A DNA stretch of 54,708 nucleotides, from assembly GCF_001039355.2 (NCBI RefSeq), contig NW_019775380.1, positions 1,098,330 through 1,153,037 on the forward strand, in the 5' to 3' direction. Made by a program: the position numbers and the translations under genes. Below the pieces are notes generated by a model, which was not told where the DNA came from, ran no database searches, and saw nothing but the letters and a program-made list of their open reading frames with translations. Positions 1-13,500 of this stretch are shown here, piece after piece. Numbering within the stretch: position 1 is the stretch's first letter; every line of letters starts with the position of its first letter. Source of the DNA: Lingula anatina (Eukaryota; Brachiopoda; Lingulata; Lingulida; Lingulidae).

Positions 1-36
1 CCGATTCTTATTTGTAGAACAAATAAAAGAACTTAA

Positions 37-236
37 GGCTCATTCCCAATGAAACTTATGATCTGTGATAGTCAATCCAACTGTGTGAGGACTATCAGTG
101 AATGCAATCAGGCTAACTTGGCATAAGGTTGAATAAAGAAAAGCTGGTAATTACACAAGTACAATTAATGTAAGCAAGAGTCCCCCTGGAGTTGGATCCA
201 TCTGCAAAGATTGATAATTTCATTGGGAATGAGCCC
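37..236. mobile_element. Short TTAA-flanked MITE (200 bp)
   Basis: The two ends are inverted copies of GGGCTCATTCCCAATGAAA (18-19 bp; the left copy lacks one G). Each end abuts TTAA (33-36 and 237-240), the target duplication typical of piggyBac- and Kolobok-type transposons. There is no coding capacity, so this is a non-autonomous element. It lies in the TRPM intron just downstream of the exon ending at 271, about 34 bp from that splice donor. Assignment to a superfamily is inference. Confidence 0.75.
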
Positions 237-270
237 TTAAATGTGGTGAATAAAACATGTAAGTACTCAC

Positions 271-1794
271 CATTTTTCCCACCATCATAACATAAGGACC
301 CAAGTGCTTGCTAACACTGAAGATGTCTAGAATTCTTATATACCAAAATATGATGTCCACACTGAACACCACATGGCCGTCTTGAATGTAGGACTCCATA
401 TTGCGGAGCACGGCACCAATTATATACAGGACAATGGCAATGACATCTAGGATGTTCCAAAAGTCTCCAAAGAAGACTGAAAATTTCTGCAATGCTTTTA
501 CTGGCTCCGATGCTATAATCTGACAAATATAAATCAGAACATATGAATCATTTTACAGTATCAAGTATTAAAGCTAATGCTTAAATTGAACTGTTTTGGT
601 TAAAATGAAAAAAATTAGGTAGAACATTTTTTTTCTTTTTTTTTAATTGCAACAGGCTCCTACATTTTCAATATCTTGCTGGAAAAAATAATTTTCAAAT
701 TTACTCACAGTTCACTAGCTCTTTTATGTACTGAAAAAATCATTTATAAATCACCATGATTCAAAACATACCTCTCTTGCTTTATCAATGGCTAAAGTAA
801 AGATGTAAGCCATGACGTAAATCTCTACCCATGAAGGCTTTGGTGGAGTTTTAACCAGAACAACATAATTGAATGAAGCTAGGAAAATGACATAGGCCAT
901 CTGGAATTAAAAAGCATACACATGTATCCTAATGACACATACAACAAGTACATCATCATCCAATGTTCCTAAAGTTTCTATGAATGAAAACTGAGTAGAT
1001 AATATACTGCCTGGAATATTAATATATTCTCAGTGAAATGCAGTGCACTTTTCATATGTGTCAAACACTAGGTAACATGAGCAGCATACCATTCATCTTC
1101 TTCTTCATAAATCTTGAAACAAGTTTTTTTTCTTTATGACAAAAAAAGAGATATTCTTGAATTACAAACCAAACAATAAGTCATACACAATTTTGATCCA
1201 CCATCTATTGTTGTGATTGCAAGCTTGAATGGCTGAAAAACCTTTTTTTGAATTCATACTTCTTTCTCTATGCCTGCTTACCGTATGCAGCCAAAACTTG
1301 GTGATAGGAGCAGCATAAAACTCATACACTTTCTTCCCCACTCTCAATGGGCTCTTTTTCTTCATGAAATCTGTTACTCTATGGACTGTCAAGGCACTCT
1401 GGTCCAACAGAGGACCATTAGAGTTCACAGGGGGGCTGACGGGACTGTTGACAGGGGAGGTCACTTCTGTGGCATCTGCTGACCTGTCCAAGTTTTGTCC
1501 TTGACTGGCATTGATCATCTGGAATGTTACATTTGTATCTTAAATAATATCAGTTGTATTTCTTTTACTTCCAGAGGCATAAATTCGAAAATCAGAATGA
1601 AAAATTAAAACTTCTTGAAGTACTGACTGTCATGTTAACACATATAGAATTTCTCAACATGACCCTTTGGCAAAAAGTTTTTTTTAATATTCTTGTCAAC
1701 AAGACATACCAAATAACAGTTACTGGCAAGCATAACTTTTTTCAAAACTTAAGGCAACATGTTTTCATATTATTCAATAAACAAATAAATGAAA

Positions 1795-1853
<59 letters not shown>

Positions 1854-4800
1854 AAACTTTGTCAGCAAAGTAACTAAACAACCATTGGTGATGAAGAGTA
1901 ATTTTCATTTATAATCATGGTGAATAAATAATGAATTCAGAATGTATATACTTACCTCCATCTCAATGTCCTGCTCACCATATGATGACCTGCGGCTGAC
2001 ATTGGACTCTGTGTCAGAGTCCTCGATTTCCCCAATGTGTTCCTCCACAGTCTGTGGCATTAATTGCAGCTCCTCTTTACTTTTATACTCCAGGGCAAGC
2101 AGAAGAGGGGGGATTAAAATACCCATCAATACCTGACCATCAAAAGAAATCAAGAAAAAATTGGATTATGATAATAAATTGAATAAAAAAATGTTGCAGT
2201 CTCTTGCAGACAAATTTGTTCAAACATAAAATACACTCTCACTGCACCCTCAAATTGGCTTCAATAATATTTTACTTTATGCATAAATGTGACAACATCG
2301 AAATCAAACACATGAGTAATTTTTTTACTAAGCCAATTTGATACTATTTACAATATTGATCATTTTCTAGTTTAAATCCCATTCAAAATCTCTTTCAGTA
2401 TCTGTATATGCTAAATCATTTTTCATACTATTCTAAACCCCTTTCCATTTTCAAAAAATCAATTTCTATTTTCCAGTCTGCTTCTCTGGGTTATAGTATC
2501 ACCTTCAACACTGTGTACTTCCTCATATTCAATCCTCCCATCCACATATCAGTGAGCAGCATCTGGCAGCAGGGGTGGGCCAGGAACTCCCTGTGGACGG
2601 CTGACACAGCCAGGCTTAGGCAGGTCTGGTTACTCCAGTTCTTCAGTTCATAAGTCAGTAACTGCTTGGTGGCATCTGCATCCGTCTTGTAGCACACCTC
2701 CAGGAGCTCCATTGTTATGTTCTGAAATTCCCTATAAAAATCAAGATGCCAGTTTATATAATAATTATTTACTTGTGCAACAAATAATCCCAGGAAAACA
2801 GGCACATAAAAATTGAATTCTAACTGCTATATGATATTTACAAAATAAACAAAACTTGATATAAAAACTATACAACTTAAATCACTTTTTAATTTTAGAT
2901 CCAGAATTTTCCTAGTTATTAATCTTTCAACAAACAAGCCAAAAATTTACAAAGCTCAGTCTGTATCAAAACAAAGCCCAATGCGCCCCTCAGGATGTAC
3001 ACCATGCTTTAGGAATCTACTGGCACAATTCAGGTAGAATAAAACAATGGACAGTAGATTTAAACAAATTTACCAAATTGCCCAGTCTGGCATTTGACAA
3101 CACAAGGGGCCAGTGCTGACATTACAAACTAAAAAGCACTCACTTCGAATAAGTCCGTAACTCCTCAAATATCTCCACCTCCAGGTCATCCTGTTCGGCC
3201 TCCCGCGTCATGGTCTTGTAGATCTTCAGAGCCACCAGTGCTTTAGCCATGGCCTCCTCTCCGTGCTGCCACATACACATGGCCATCTTCTGCCTCTTCA
3301 TCAGCACGGCCCAGACCAGCAGCTCATTGAATGGGTACTTGAACACGTCCTGGAAGTCTATCAGATTGCCTGGCATGGGGACTGTGGCTAAAGCATTGCT
3401 GATGTTGTGGCCCTGTTGTGAATGAAATGTGCCATTAATAATGATGTCAATGACAAAGTATGTGGATTCCTAACATTAGGATTTATGAAAATAAGTGTGA
3501 CATAATGAAGCTCTGAAACGCTTAAGTCATTCACTTGAATGAAAAGATGTGTATTATAGTTCATATCATATCTGTTCATTTTTAGATGGAAACTTGGTTG
3601 AAGCTTTCTTGAACCAATCAAATGACAAGTAGTAAAAACAATACAGTTATGTGCAAAGTGCCATTGTGCAAGGGTAACACTTAGCTTTTGATCAAATATT
3701 GGTGATAAAACAACCTGCACATTTGTGAGCCACTTACTAGCCTTATTATAGGTAAAGGCTATAGGTAAAGGCTATAAGCAAATGTATCACTTTTTAAAAA
3801 TCAGTTACAGTTTTAGTATGATAAAAAATTTGAAGGCTACACACCTGAAAGATCTGACTAGGCGACTGGCAAGGGTGACAAAAAAGAAAAGAGAAGCAAA
3901 ACACAATATTATAGAAAACTGTATTTCAGCACACAGTGAGATGTAGACTGCACAACATACAGATATTATAAAAATATATGAAAGTGTATAAAGTCTATTT
4001 GCATACATAAAGGTGGTTCTGCTTTACCACTATAAGTGTGCATGTGTGCAAACATGCACATGCACAGGTATGTGCAATCTACAACTCTAAAACATGACAA
4101 CAGTATATAAATGAAATGCAAAATTTTAAGTGACTATCAAAAACATAGCCTTTAGTCATCAAACTAACATCTTACATTGAAAGTGCATTTGGTGCATTTA
4201 AACAGTAGCATTAACCATGACAGTGCAAATAGGGGGAAAACTGTTTTCAAAAATGAAGAGTACAACATTTACAGTGCAAAGTGCACAGAGGTTACAACAT
4301 TGCATTGCCACTACCTTCTTCATCATGGCATTGTAAGTAGTTCTGAACTTCTTCCTGCAGTATGAGGCTCGGTACGCACCTCCCATCAGGTAGTCTATTA
4401 CCTGGCCAACTTCTAGGAGTGTGTAGTGGGCATGCTCAGGGTGTTTCTGAAAAGTTGGTTTTGTTCCTCTGTTAAATCTACCTTCAGTAATGATGTACTG
4501 AGAATTGCAAGCAAGGAAAAAATATAAGTTGTACTTTGATATCAATAAAATTTCATCTCAAACACGTAACCATTTATCTTGAAATTCAGTCACAATATGA
4601 ATCTATATTTTATTTATTACTCTGAGTCAACAAATCAATACATTACAAAGATCATAGCTTTGTCACAAATTTGCACCATTTTCAAAGAATCTTCATAATC
4701 TGCTGGAGGAAATATTAAGCAAAACCTTAAAAGCATTTGAGTATTGATTTAATGTGAGTATTTACCTTTTTTAAGACATTAAAAGTCCTAAATGGAACAG

Positions 4801-7800
4801 AAGTTGGTGTGGCTTGCTTCTGGAAAGGAAACAGAAGGAAATAAAATAGCTTTTCTTGGCAGCAAGAATTCCAGACATTTTCCTTATTCCGATATTAAGG
4901 GTCATTCATTTTTATAATCGTTTTCACAAGTCTGGGGGGAGGGGGGTTAATGCCCTATATGCACTTTTGAAAAAATTATACAAACTATGATCTTCACCCC
5001 CAGGAATGTGCTGGCAAAGGTCATTGTATTTAGCTTTAATTTATACCTTGTACTCTCTGAAAGGGGATGGGGGTCTACTTTTTGTAGACTTGGGAAAACG
5101 ATGATAAAAAGGGATGGCCCCTAGTGCCATTTTCCCAACAAATGTTGATTAATCAGCATATTATCTTCCCCACGTTTTACTTCACATTCACAATAACAAA
5201 CCTGAAATCTATATGGAATATAAATGAACTGATAATTTTTATAAATTTCTGTGTTAAAAGAAAAAAAAGAAAAAAGAAAGAAAAATTACCCTTGTGCTGG
5301 AACTTAAATGCTAAAAGTTTAAACTCACAATATTATAAAGTTCCTCCAGCCTGGGTATTGTAAGAAACTTCTGCATACTGACTCCATTCTGGAGCAACAA
5401 CTTTACAAAGTCTACTCTATCATTGGTCAGGGCATCCATCATGGCATGTTCAAGTGCTCCTTCCTAAAAATGAAATTTTGAGACTGGTTAAAGTCCTCTT
5501 GATGCTGAAGTTTAAGCATTTTTTATCTTGAGGACCTTGTATGACATTTAATTGAGTCAAGTCAACTTTCAGTTCCTACCATAAATATAACAAGGCAGCA
5601 AAGCTGTCAAATGTACAGACAAAAACCAGAAAATAAAAACGCAGGAAATAGGATACTGTCAANAAGAAAAAACAGTTTTCCACTTATCGTGTTATCGGTA
5701 AAAGTGCACGGCGACGACGGCGACGGCGACGACAGACGCGGATGATGGCTATATGTACAGACACATCTGTGTCTGTACATAAAAAGAGAGATAATGGAGA
5801 TTATACACGTACATAAAAGTACACCATTTTCAAGATGAAACTGGTAAAAAATTGGGAACAAATAGAAAGATAAAGCTTAGACATTATTCACTGAGATATT
5901 ATCTGAACAATAGCAGTGAAAACCTTGGAATTAAATTGAAAGATAAAGCTGAGACATTATTCACTGAAATATTCTCTACAAAAACCTTGTCCATTCTCAG
6001 TAAACTTACAACCATCACACTGTCATGTGGTCAGATCTAGAACATTAGAGCAACCAAAACAATCTGAGAAAGTTAAATTGTAATTAAAAGTTAATTTTAT
6101 GCCTTATTATGGCCACTATCAAGTCCACTTGACAAATTACAATGAGAATCCTTCGTAGCAGCATTAAATACTGAACAAAGTATTTGTTGAGGTGGGTGTT
6201 CCTTCACACTTATGCCTGAATACTCTGTTTTTCTTCCATGATTTATTAAGCAACATCCTGAAATAAATCTCTCAAATCAATGTGCTCCTTAACAGACAAG
6301 GATAATATTCCGGGTACGATAGAGTCATGCCATTTAAGATGACTGATCACCAGGCAACAAGGGTTTCAGAAGACACTGGATAGTCAACTCTCTACTATCT
6401 CCTTATCTCTGTGGTTTCCAGTGTCTGTAACCCAGAGTGTCACCAAGAGACAGCTAAACCAAAACACAACGGCTAACAAAGCATGATATTTTCACAGTGT
6501 ATATATTTAGAGAATTTCTCATTGAACAACATACATACACGTACCAGACTAATGAAGCAATTTAACTTCAAGGTAAAACATGTAGAAAAACAGTGCACAC
6601 TTTGTAGACTCTGTATTGTGTTGAGCCACATATTGAGGATCAAGTTTAAACAGCATGTAAACCCTGTGGGAGTGAGGATTCATCTTGGATTACCATGCAT
6701 CAAACCCTCAATAACAACAACAACATCACAGCCTTTAGCAATTCTAATCTACCAAGAAGAGAGATCTGCCAAAGATATTTAAATGCCAAAACCGTGTTCA
6801 TATCAAGACTGTAACTTGGACCAGAAATTGATGCAGTCGACAACCAAATGTTTTAAACTGTGTTCACTTCAAGAATAACTATAATGACTAGAATGGCCAT
6901 AAAGTTATTGAGAGAGAGAGAGAGAGAGAGAGATGCACTTTTTCAGACCCCTTTGAAATTGCTGGCTACTTGCGCCTGCCACTTACCGGCCATTCCCGCC
7001 CATACACAAAGATGTGTTTTTTGGCAATGTCCACCCTGTTCCAGGTTAGTGCTAAGCTCAGCTGGTCTGGGGCACTGGCATTCTGACCTGAACAAGGAGA
7101 CATTATAGTCCATATACAGCTTTTAATTAATTTAGATTATTACATCAGGCATGTATAGGGATCCAACCCTTCATACACATACAATGTATTCAAAGTTAAA
7201 ACAAATAGCTTTTGTTTCAATGGTGCTGTCATCAATTTATACAGAAATTGCATTTAATGAATCAAAGGTCTGGCAATTTATTTCTCTTTTTCTCTTAATT
7301 CATCAGAAAAACTGCAACTCATCATAATAACTAATTGTCTTTGAATGTCATTTATCTTAAAAACTATTTTGCTATTACTTTTCATACAGTAAAAGCAAAG
7401 GCAACTGCAAAATACCACTACGGTAATATCTCACAACAAAAATTCATGGTTTCACTTAGACATCATTGGTTTAAGCCACGTACCTCTCTGTAAAAGAGCG
7501 CTTTAAGGGATAACTATTCCCAATCATTAACCATTCATCAAGTCTTCCCAGACATGTAAAGAGTACTTGAACAGCTAGATGGTTTCTTGTATGTCTGGTT
7601 TCAGAGACGAGTTTCTTACCTTTCAGCAGTGCAGTCAATATGGCCAGATCGATGTCTGTATTTTCTCCTTCTCCCATTCTGAATACTGTGATCTATAAAC
7701 ACACAGAGCAAAAAAATTATTAAACAAATACAAATACATAACAGGAAATTTTTCAGACAAAATAATAAAACATGTATAAATATTATATCTTCAATACTCC

Positions 7801-10482
7801 AAACCCTAATGGCAAAATATTCTGCAACTGGAAAAAATAAATACTTCTTTCTCTTAGATATTTAAAGTTGAAAGCAGTGTATAAAAGATTAAGGTAAACA
7901 TGAAGTATTTGAAAATGAAAAAAGAGAAAATTCTCACAGTGGCTCTCTAAGAAAGCATTAAGCTTTTTTCAATTCAAGGTGCACAGAAGAAAAGATGTAA
8001 GTTTGAGAGGAGAAAGCAGTTGCATAGAGAAATATACTGTGGAAAAAGTCCATTAAATATATCTCACCAATTCTTTCTTATTCACTGCTAACATTAATTC
8101 CATGTACAGTTTCTCAGATTCCTCCTTGTTGTATTGGAAAGTTTTCTCTATTGTAAGAATAAGCTGGCTCTTCACAGCTTCAGGCATAGTACTAAAATAG
8201 TAAGTATCTATTGAAAAATCTCTAGATGAACTAACAAAAGAGACTTTTCTGACCTTATTCTAGTAAGTTAGCTAATCTTCTAATGTAAACCAAATAACAA
8301 ATAAATCTAATTGCATCAAAACTGAAATATCAAAATCAAGGTGCCTTATCTTTACCACAATGACCTAAAGCATGCAATTCCACAAAGCTGTACCAAATCA
8401 GAAGACTAACACCCCATTTCCATAGATTAGATCGACCTACTTTAGATCGACCTAACTCCCTGGGGGTTAACGCTAAATAGCTGTCAGCCGGGCGGACACG
8501 AAAGTTAATTACCCCCTTCTAGCTTGTAGTAGGCGGGACGGACATTTAAGTCGGATTATCTGAAAGTAATCTAGTGAGACTCCCCGCAGGGATAGATCGA
8601 TCTAAAATCTATGGGAATAGAGCCTAAGCTTAGAAGAATAAGGATAGAGAATCGACATGTCTTGTCAAATGGTAAGACCTAGCTTGTCAAATGGTAAGAC
8701 CTAGCGTCCAGAAAGTTAAGGAGATTAGGATACTGACAAAGTTTTAAAGAAGTTTCAACACACTTGAACATAGTATCACATAATATGAGAAAAATTGACC
8801 CAAAGCTCACCCATCCTCATTTGCATATTTATGAGTGAATGCCAGGATGTCTGCTGCCCTCCCACTCCCGTCACATATGACCACAGGGATTGGAGGGTCA
8901 TCTGTCACACAGTCCAGTACTGTCCGAATAGTGTTTGTACCTCCTTCAAGAATCAGAGAAACCAGAGGAACCCCATGGCCCTTCACTATGCCACCAGCTG
9001 GAAAACAGTATTTGTAGCATATATTTCTTTTCCTCCTTTACTTATTTATTTATTTGCTTATTTATTTATTTTTTTGCAAGCTTGATCCAGTTGGGCAATA
9101 ATCATATAAGCAAAAATGATTATTAACAAGGAAAAATGATCAAAGTTCATAAAACAGGGAAATTAAGCATAGATGAGGGCTAATTGGCTTATAAGAACTA
9201 GCAGCACTTCATAATTAAAACCGTTAGTCATACAAAGAGCATTAGCTTTTTGTATTACAAAAAATTACTTCTGGGAATTTTTCTGGAACTTGCAATAATT
9301 TCCAAATTCTCATGGAGACTGAGATTGTAGAATTGCATTTGTCAGGACATAAGGAGCAATTAAAAGGGTAGGTTAAAAGATCATAATTTTCTGAGCAATT
9401 TTGGATAAAGTATGCCTTGCTGATAAAGAGAAAACTGCGGAAATTTCCAGGAAAATTAATTTCTTTTGCTACATAAAGAAAGGTCTAATGTGCTTTGAAT
9501 GCCTATAAACTTGGCATGTGCTGATACCCATACTAAACAGGCTTCAAACAAAAGAGAACCTGTTAGATATTAGTTTGAAACTGGGAAAATGTCACTGACT
9601 GTTAGAGCTTATTAGTATTATATTCATTTTTCATTTCCTATCCCAAAGTAATTTCACCAAGCCAGGTCTATAGTATAATATCAAACACAAAGCAGGAGTA
9701 AATGACTTTATTGCCAATCTATTTATGAATGAATGAATGGCAAGAACAGATCATCAGTGCCAACCACGACTTGTGATGAATATTAAAATAGTCAAGAATC
9801 TAAGTGCTTTAGGGTCAATAACCATCTCCCTTGTGTCATGCAAAAAACATGTTTTTATCTGCAAAGATTGATCTGTTAGGAATTGACATCAAAACATATT
9901 AATTCATAAATCTTGATAATTCTTAGTACACTATTTTCATATACATATAATAATATGAATATTTTGCATCCCTGTGTGAGTGCATGCGTATACATGCATT
10001 CATGTGTGTGTGTGTGTGTGTGTGTGTCTGTACATACATCATTGTCTGCGACATCGACACAACGTACCACTAGTGATCTTCTGCAGTGAGATGACTTTCT
10101 CAAGTTTCTTCCTCAGCTGTATTTCTGCACCATACTTCCCGACTGTCCCATTATCCACCAGAAAGAAATAGGAATGATACTGGTTCAGCACAGCATAGTG
10201 GCTGTGTGATGGAGCTATAGCGTGATATGGACGGACAACCTGAAGAATGAATGTTGACCATCTGTTATCCACAGCCATGAAAATACACCAAAAACTGTGC
10301 ACCAATATATGGAACAGGTAGAGCAATTAACCGAGTACATTTTCTCTATAAAAAGATGGATCTACATGAGAATAATGCAGCAGTGGGAGCAGCATGCACA
10401 TTCCTTTTACAATGATGGATTGTAGACCTAATATATTATTGAAATGTATATTGGCTCTCATATATATGTTTATATATATATA

Positions 10483-10537
<55 letters not shown>

Positions 10538-13500
10538 GAAATACCAATAAATACCACCAATAATGCACCAATAAATAAAAAGTGCACTAAAATGTTAATG
10601 CCAAAATGAATATTCATTATCATAACAATTACAAAATCAAAGTAAATTATGAAAAAAATGCCTGATTCATTCACTACCCCCTTAATTCAGTCATTGATAT
10701 AAATTACCATGATCAAATTTGTTCATTCTTGGTTGTAAAATGAGCATTTCAAGTCAAACAGATGGATAGAGAGATAATTATGACACATGCTTAAAACATT
10801 TATTGTTACAAAACATGGTATCAGCAACTAACATACAATAATTCAACCAATGTACTACTTATGTTCATGTATAACAAAAGAAGAACAAACACTTTATCTG
10901 TGCTTTGATTTATATTGTTTAAATTCCAGAACATTATTGCCACTTGAAAACATACATAGGAACAGTAAATACATTGTATAGAAATGCTTTTTAGCTGTAG
11001 ATTTTTAATTCATAAGACTGAAATTAGGAACATGCTGGTTTTGTAATATTAATGTCACCTCAACTGGCTTCAAGAAACACAAACACATATCTTGAATAAA
11101 TTATTTGAATGCCTTCCACATCCTTCTGGTGTGATATCCCTTCAAGGAGGTAGTGGATAATGAGTCTGACGCAATTAACAGGTTAACATCATTAGCACAT
11201 CTCTTTACCACTCTACAGTTATCAGGGATATGAATTTTAAGTTCTTTAAAAGTCGGAAATCTGCTAATAGTCTGAAAAATCTTATTACTGTTTTAAGTGC
11301 CAACACCAACCGAAAAGACAATAGAGGGGGAAAATCTCATCCCTGTATTATTATCACATTGGCATGACAACTTCTAACTAATGTAGGAGTGTTCATTCTT
11401 TGCCACAGTTCCACAAGTAATGTTTATTATTTCTCATAAATATCACTGGTGCACACTTCTGAATGCTTGTTATCTGGACTAACCCCAGGGTTCATTGATG
11501 CAAAAGGCACAATAAGGATTAATTGTCTGTAAAACACTCTTCACCCTACATTAACCTTCAACAAGGAGTGCTAATCCTTTCCTGGAAATTTCAACAATTT
11601 TTGCTTCAGGTAGTGTCCTTTTGCTATACTATGCAACAACCTCACACATTAGCGTCAGGAGCTGGTGCTGGAGATCAATCAATGCAAATCGGTTTTATCA
11701 AAAACAAGGTGCCACAGCAACAAAATTTGCATGGGTACCTATTAATTTTTTTTTGTTATCTATCTCTGCCTATGTACTGAAGAGCATGTGTAGGAGATAT
11801 GGACTCTGAATGCACTTCATCTGTGAGGAAAATGGAAAATATACGCAAAAACTTAAATTCTCCATTGGGTTCTATAGTAATTGAATCCAAAGTTCAAATC
11901 ACTAAAGCAACAAAACTTACATGGGTACTTATCAATTTGTTAATCTTAAAATGGATGCAACTGTGTCAACTGTGCATGTAAAAAATTTCAGAAAAATTTA
12001 TCAGATAGAAAAATCATAAGCATTACCTTCATCACCAATTCAATCTAAAACCTGTGACAAAAATGTGTTGAGTCTGATACAAAAAATTTATATTTTTATG
12101 GTAAATATTAGAAATTGTGAGTTCAAAAACAGGTTTACAGATCATAACTTTCTTTCAGTTGATAAAGGGAAATTTTGCTGAATTTAGCCTCTTCTATTTG
12201 GTTACGTAAAGGTCGCAACCATGCATTTCGGTATGCTTTTTAAGTTTTTAAAAAATATTACTAAAAATGACAAACACAGAATGCCACACTGAATTTTCAA
12301 TCTTTTTTCTGATTTAATGAACATATAACTGAATAACCTGCATTAGCAATCAAACAAACAAAATATATCCATTTATAGAACCTTAGGCTATGGTTCTATG
12401 AATAGATAAATTTTCTTGTAACATTTTAGATAATATGATGGTAGTTGCAGTAAGATTTTTGTATTTGTAAGTGAAAAAATTTTGTGTATTTGCTCTGTGA
12501 TATTTGATATCATATACCATGTGCTATCAAAATTGAAATTGTATTTTTTACATTGTACTTATTCTTATTATAACAACAATAATAAGTATATTGGGAATGT
12601 TTGCTGATAGTCCCTTTTAGTGAAAGATTGTACTTAAAAACTTTTCAACAAATTAAATATGTTTAAATGACTAACAGTAACATGGCCTTAGTTTTTCTTC
12701 AATAAAAAACTCGCAAAAGCCAATTAAAATAAAAAAGAAAAGAAAGGTCCACTTTTCAGAATATCTTTGAAACTGCTGGCTACGTGCTTGTTAGCACATA
12801 CAATTTCAACACTCAGGCAAATAACAGACTTACATCTTTTCCTATCAACTCTTGTCGGTTGTGGACTATTCCCCAGGGTGCTATACCAATAGTTACAATG
12901 TTATTCCTTGTTTTTAATGACTGTTCTCCTATTCCTTCTCCAACATGTCTTGTTACACCTGAAAGTAGAGTTTTGAGATTAGTGTAGAGAATATATACAG
13001 CAAACAATAATTTTCAAAAATAATAAACCACATCAATACTGAGATTTTAAGCAATGGATGATAACAAAAAGGCAAACTCTGTGACAATGATGAATAAAGA
13101 TTTTTGTCTAATTTTGGTTGATAGGGTTTTCAAAATACCTTTAAAACTCACCAGTGCTGGTTCTACATTTACCTGTGACAAGGAGTGATGCCATAAAGAC
13201 AAACAGTGATTTTGATAATAACCAATTAATTTTTTTTCTTTAATTATCTTTGGTTGGTTAAGGTTTTAGAACTCTCTATCAGAAACCCACCAGTATTGGT
13301 TCCCCCTGTGACAATCCAAGCACCTGTGGTATTGGCCGCCTTGAGAAGACCTTTTCTGAATACCCTCTTCAGCTTGGGCTGGAGGTCAAAGTTCACTATG
13401 CCCCCATGGACTGAGATGAGGAGCTTTGGGAGCTCCAGACCCCAGTGCTTGGTGAGGAGGTGGAGTAAAACCTCTGGCTGGGTTTCATGGGACATTCGTA

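Larger units (their letters stand above)
5464..6986. other. TRPM intron with assembly mark, palindrome and local duplications
   Basis: Holds an unresolved base at 5663, a GC-rich GGCGAC-type stretch near 5710-5738, a 14-bp-arm palindrome at 5752-5781, a 73-bp-period direct duplication at 5865-5990 and a GA dinucleotide run at 6910-6933. Otherwise AT-rich. No coding signal seen. Confidence 0.7.

Noticed and set aside
10327-10674. ORFs on both strands rich in Ile and Tyr
   Set aside because: They are translations of the (TA)n microsatellite.
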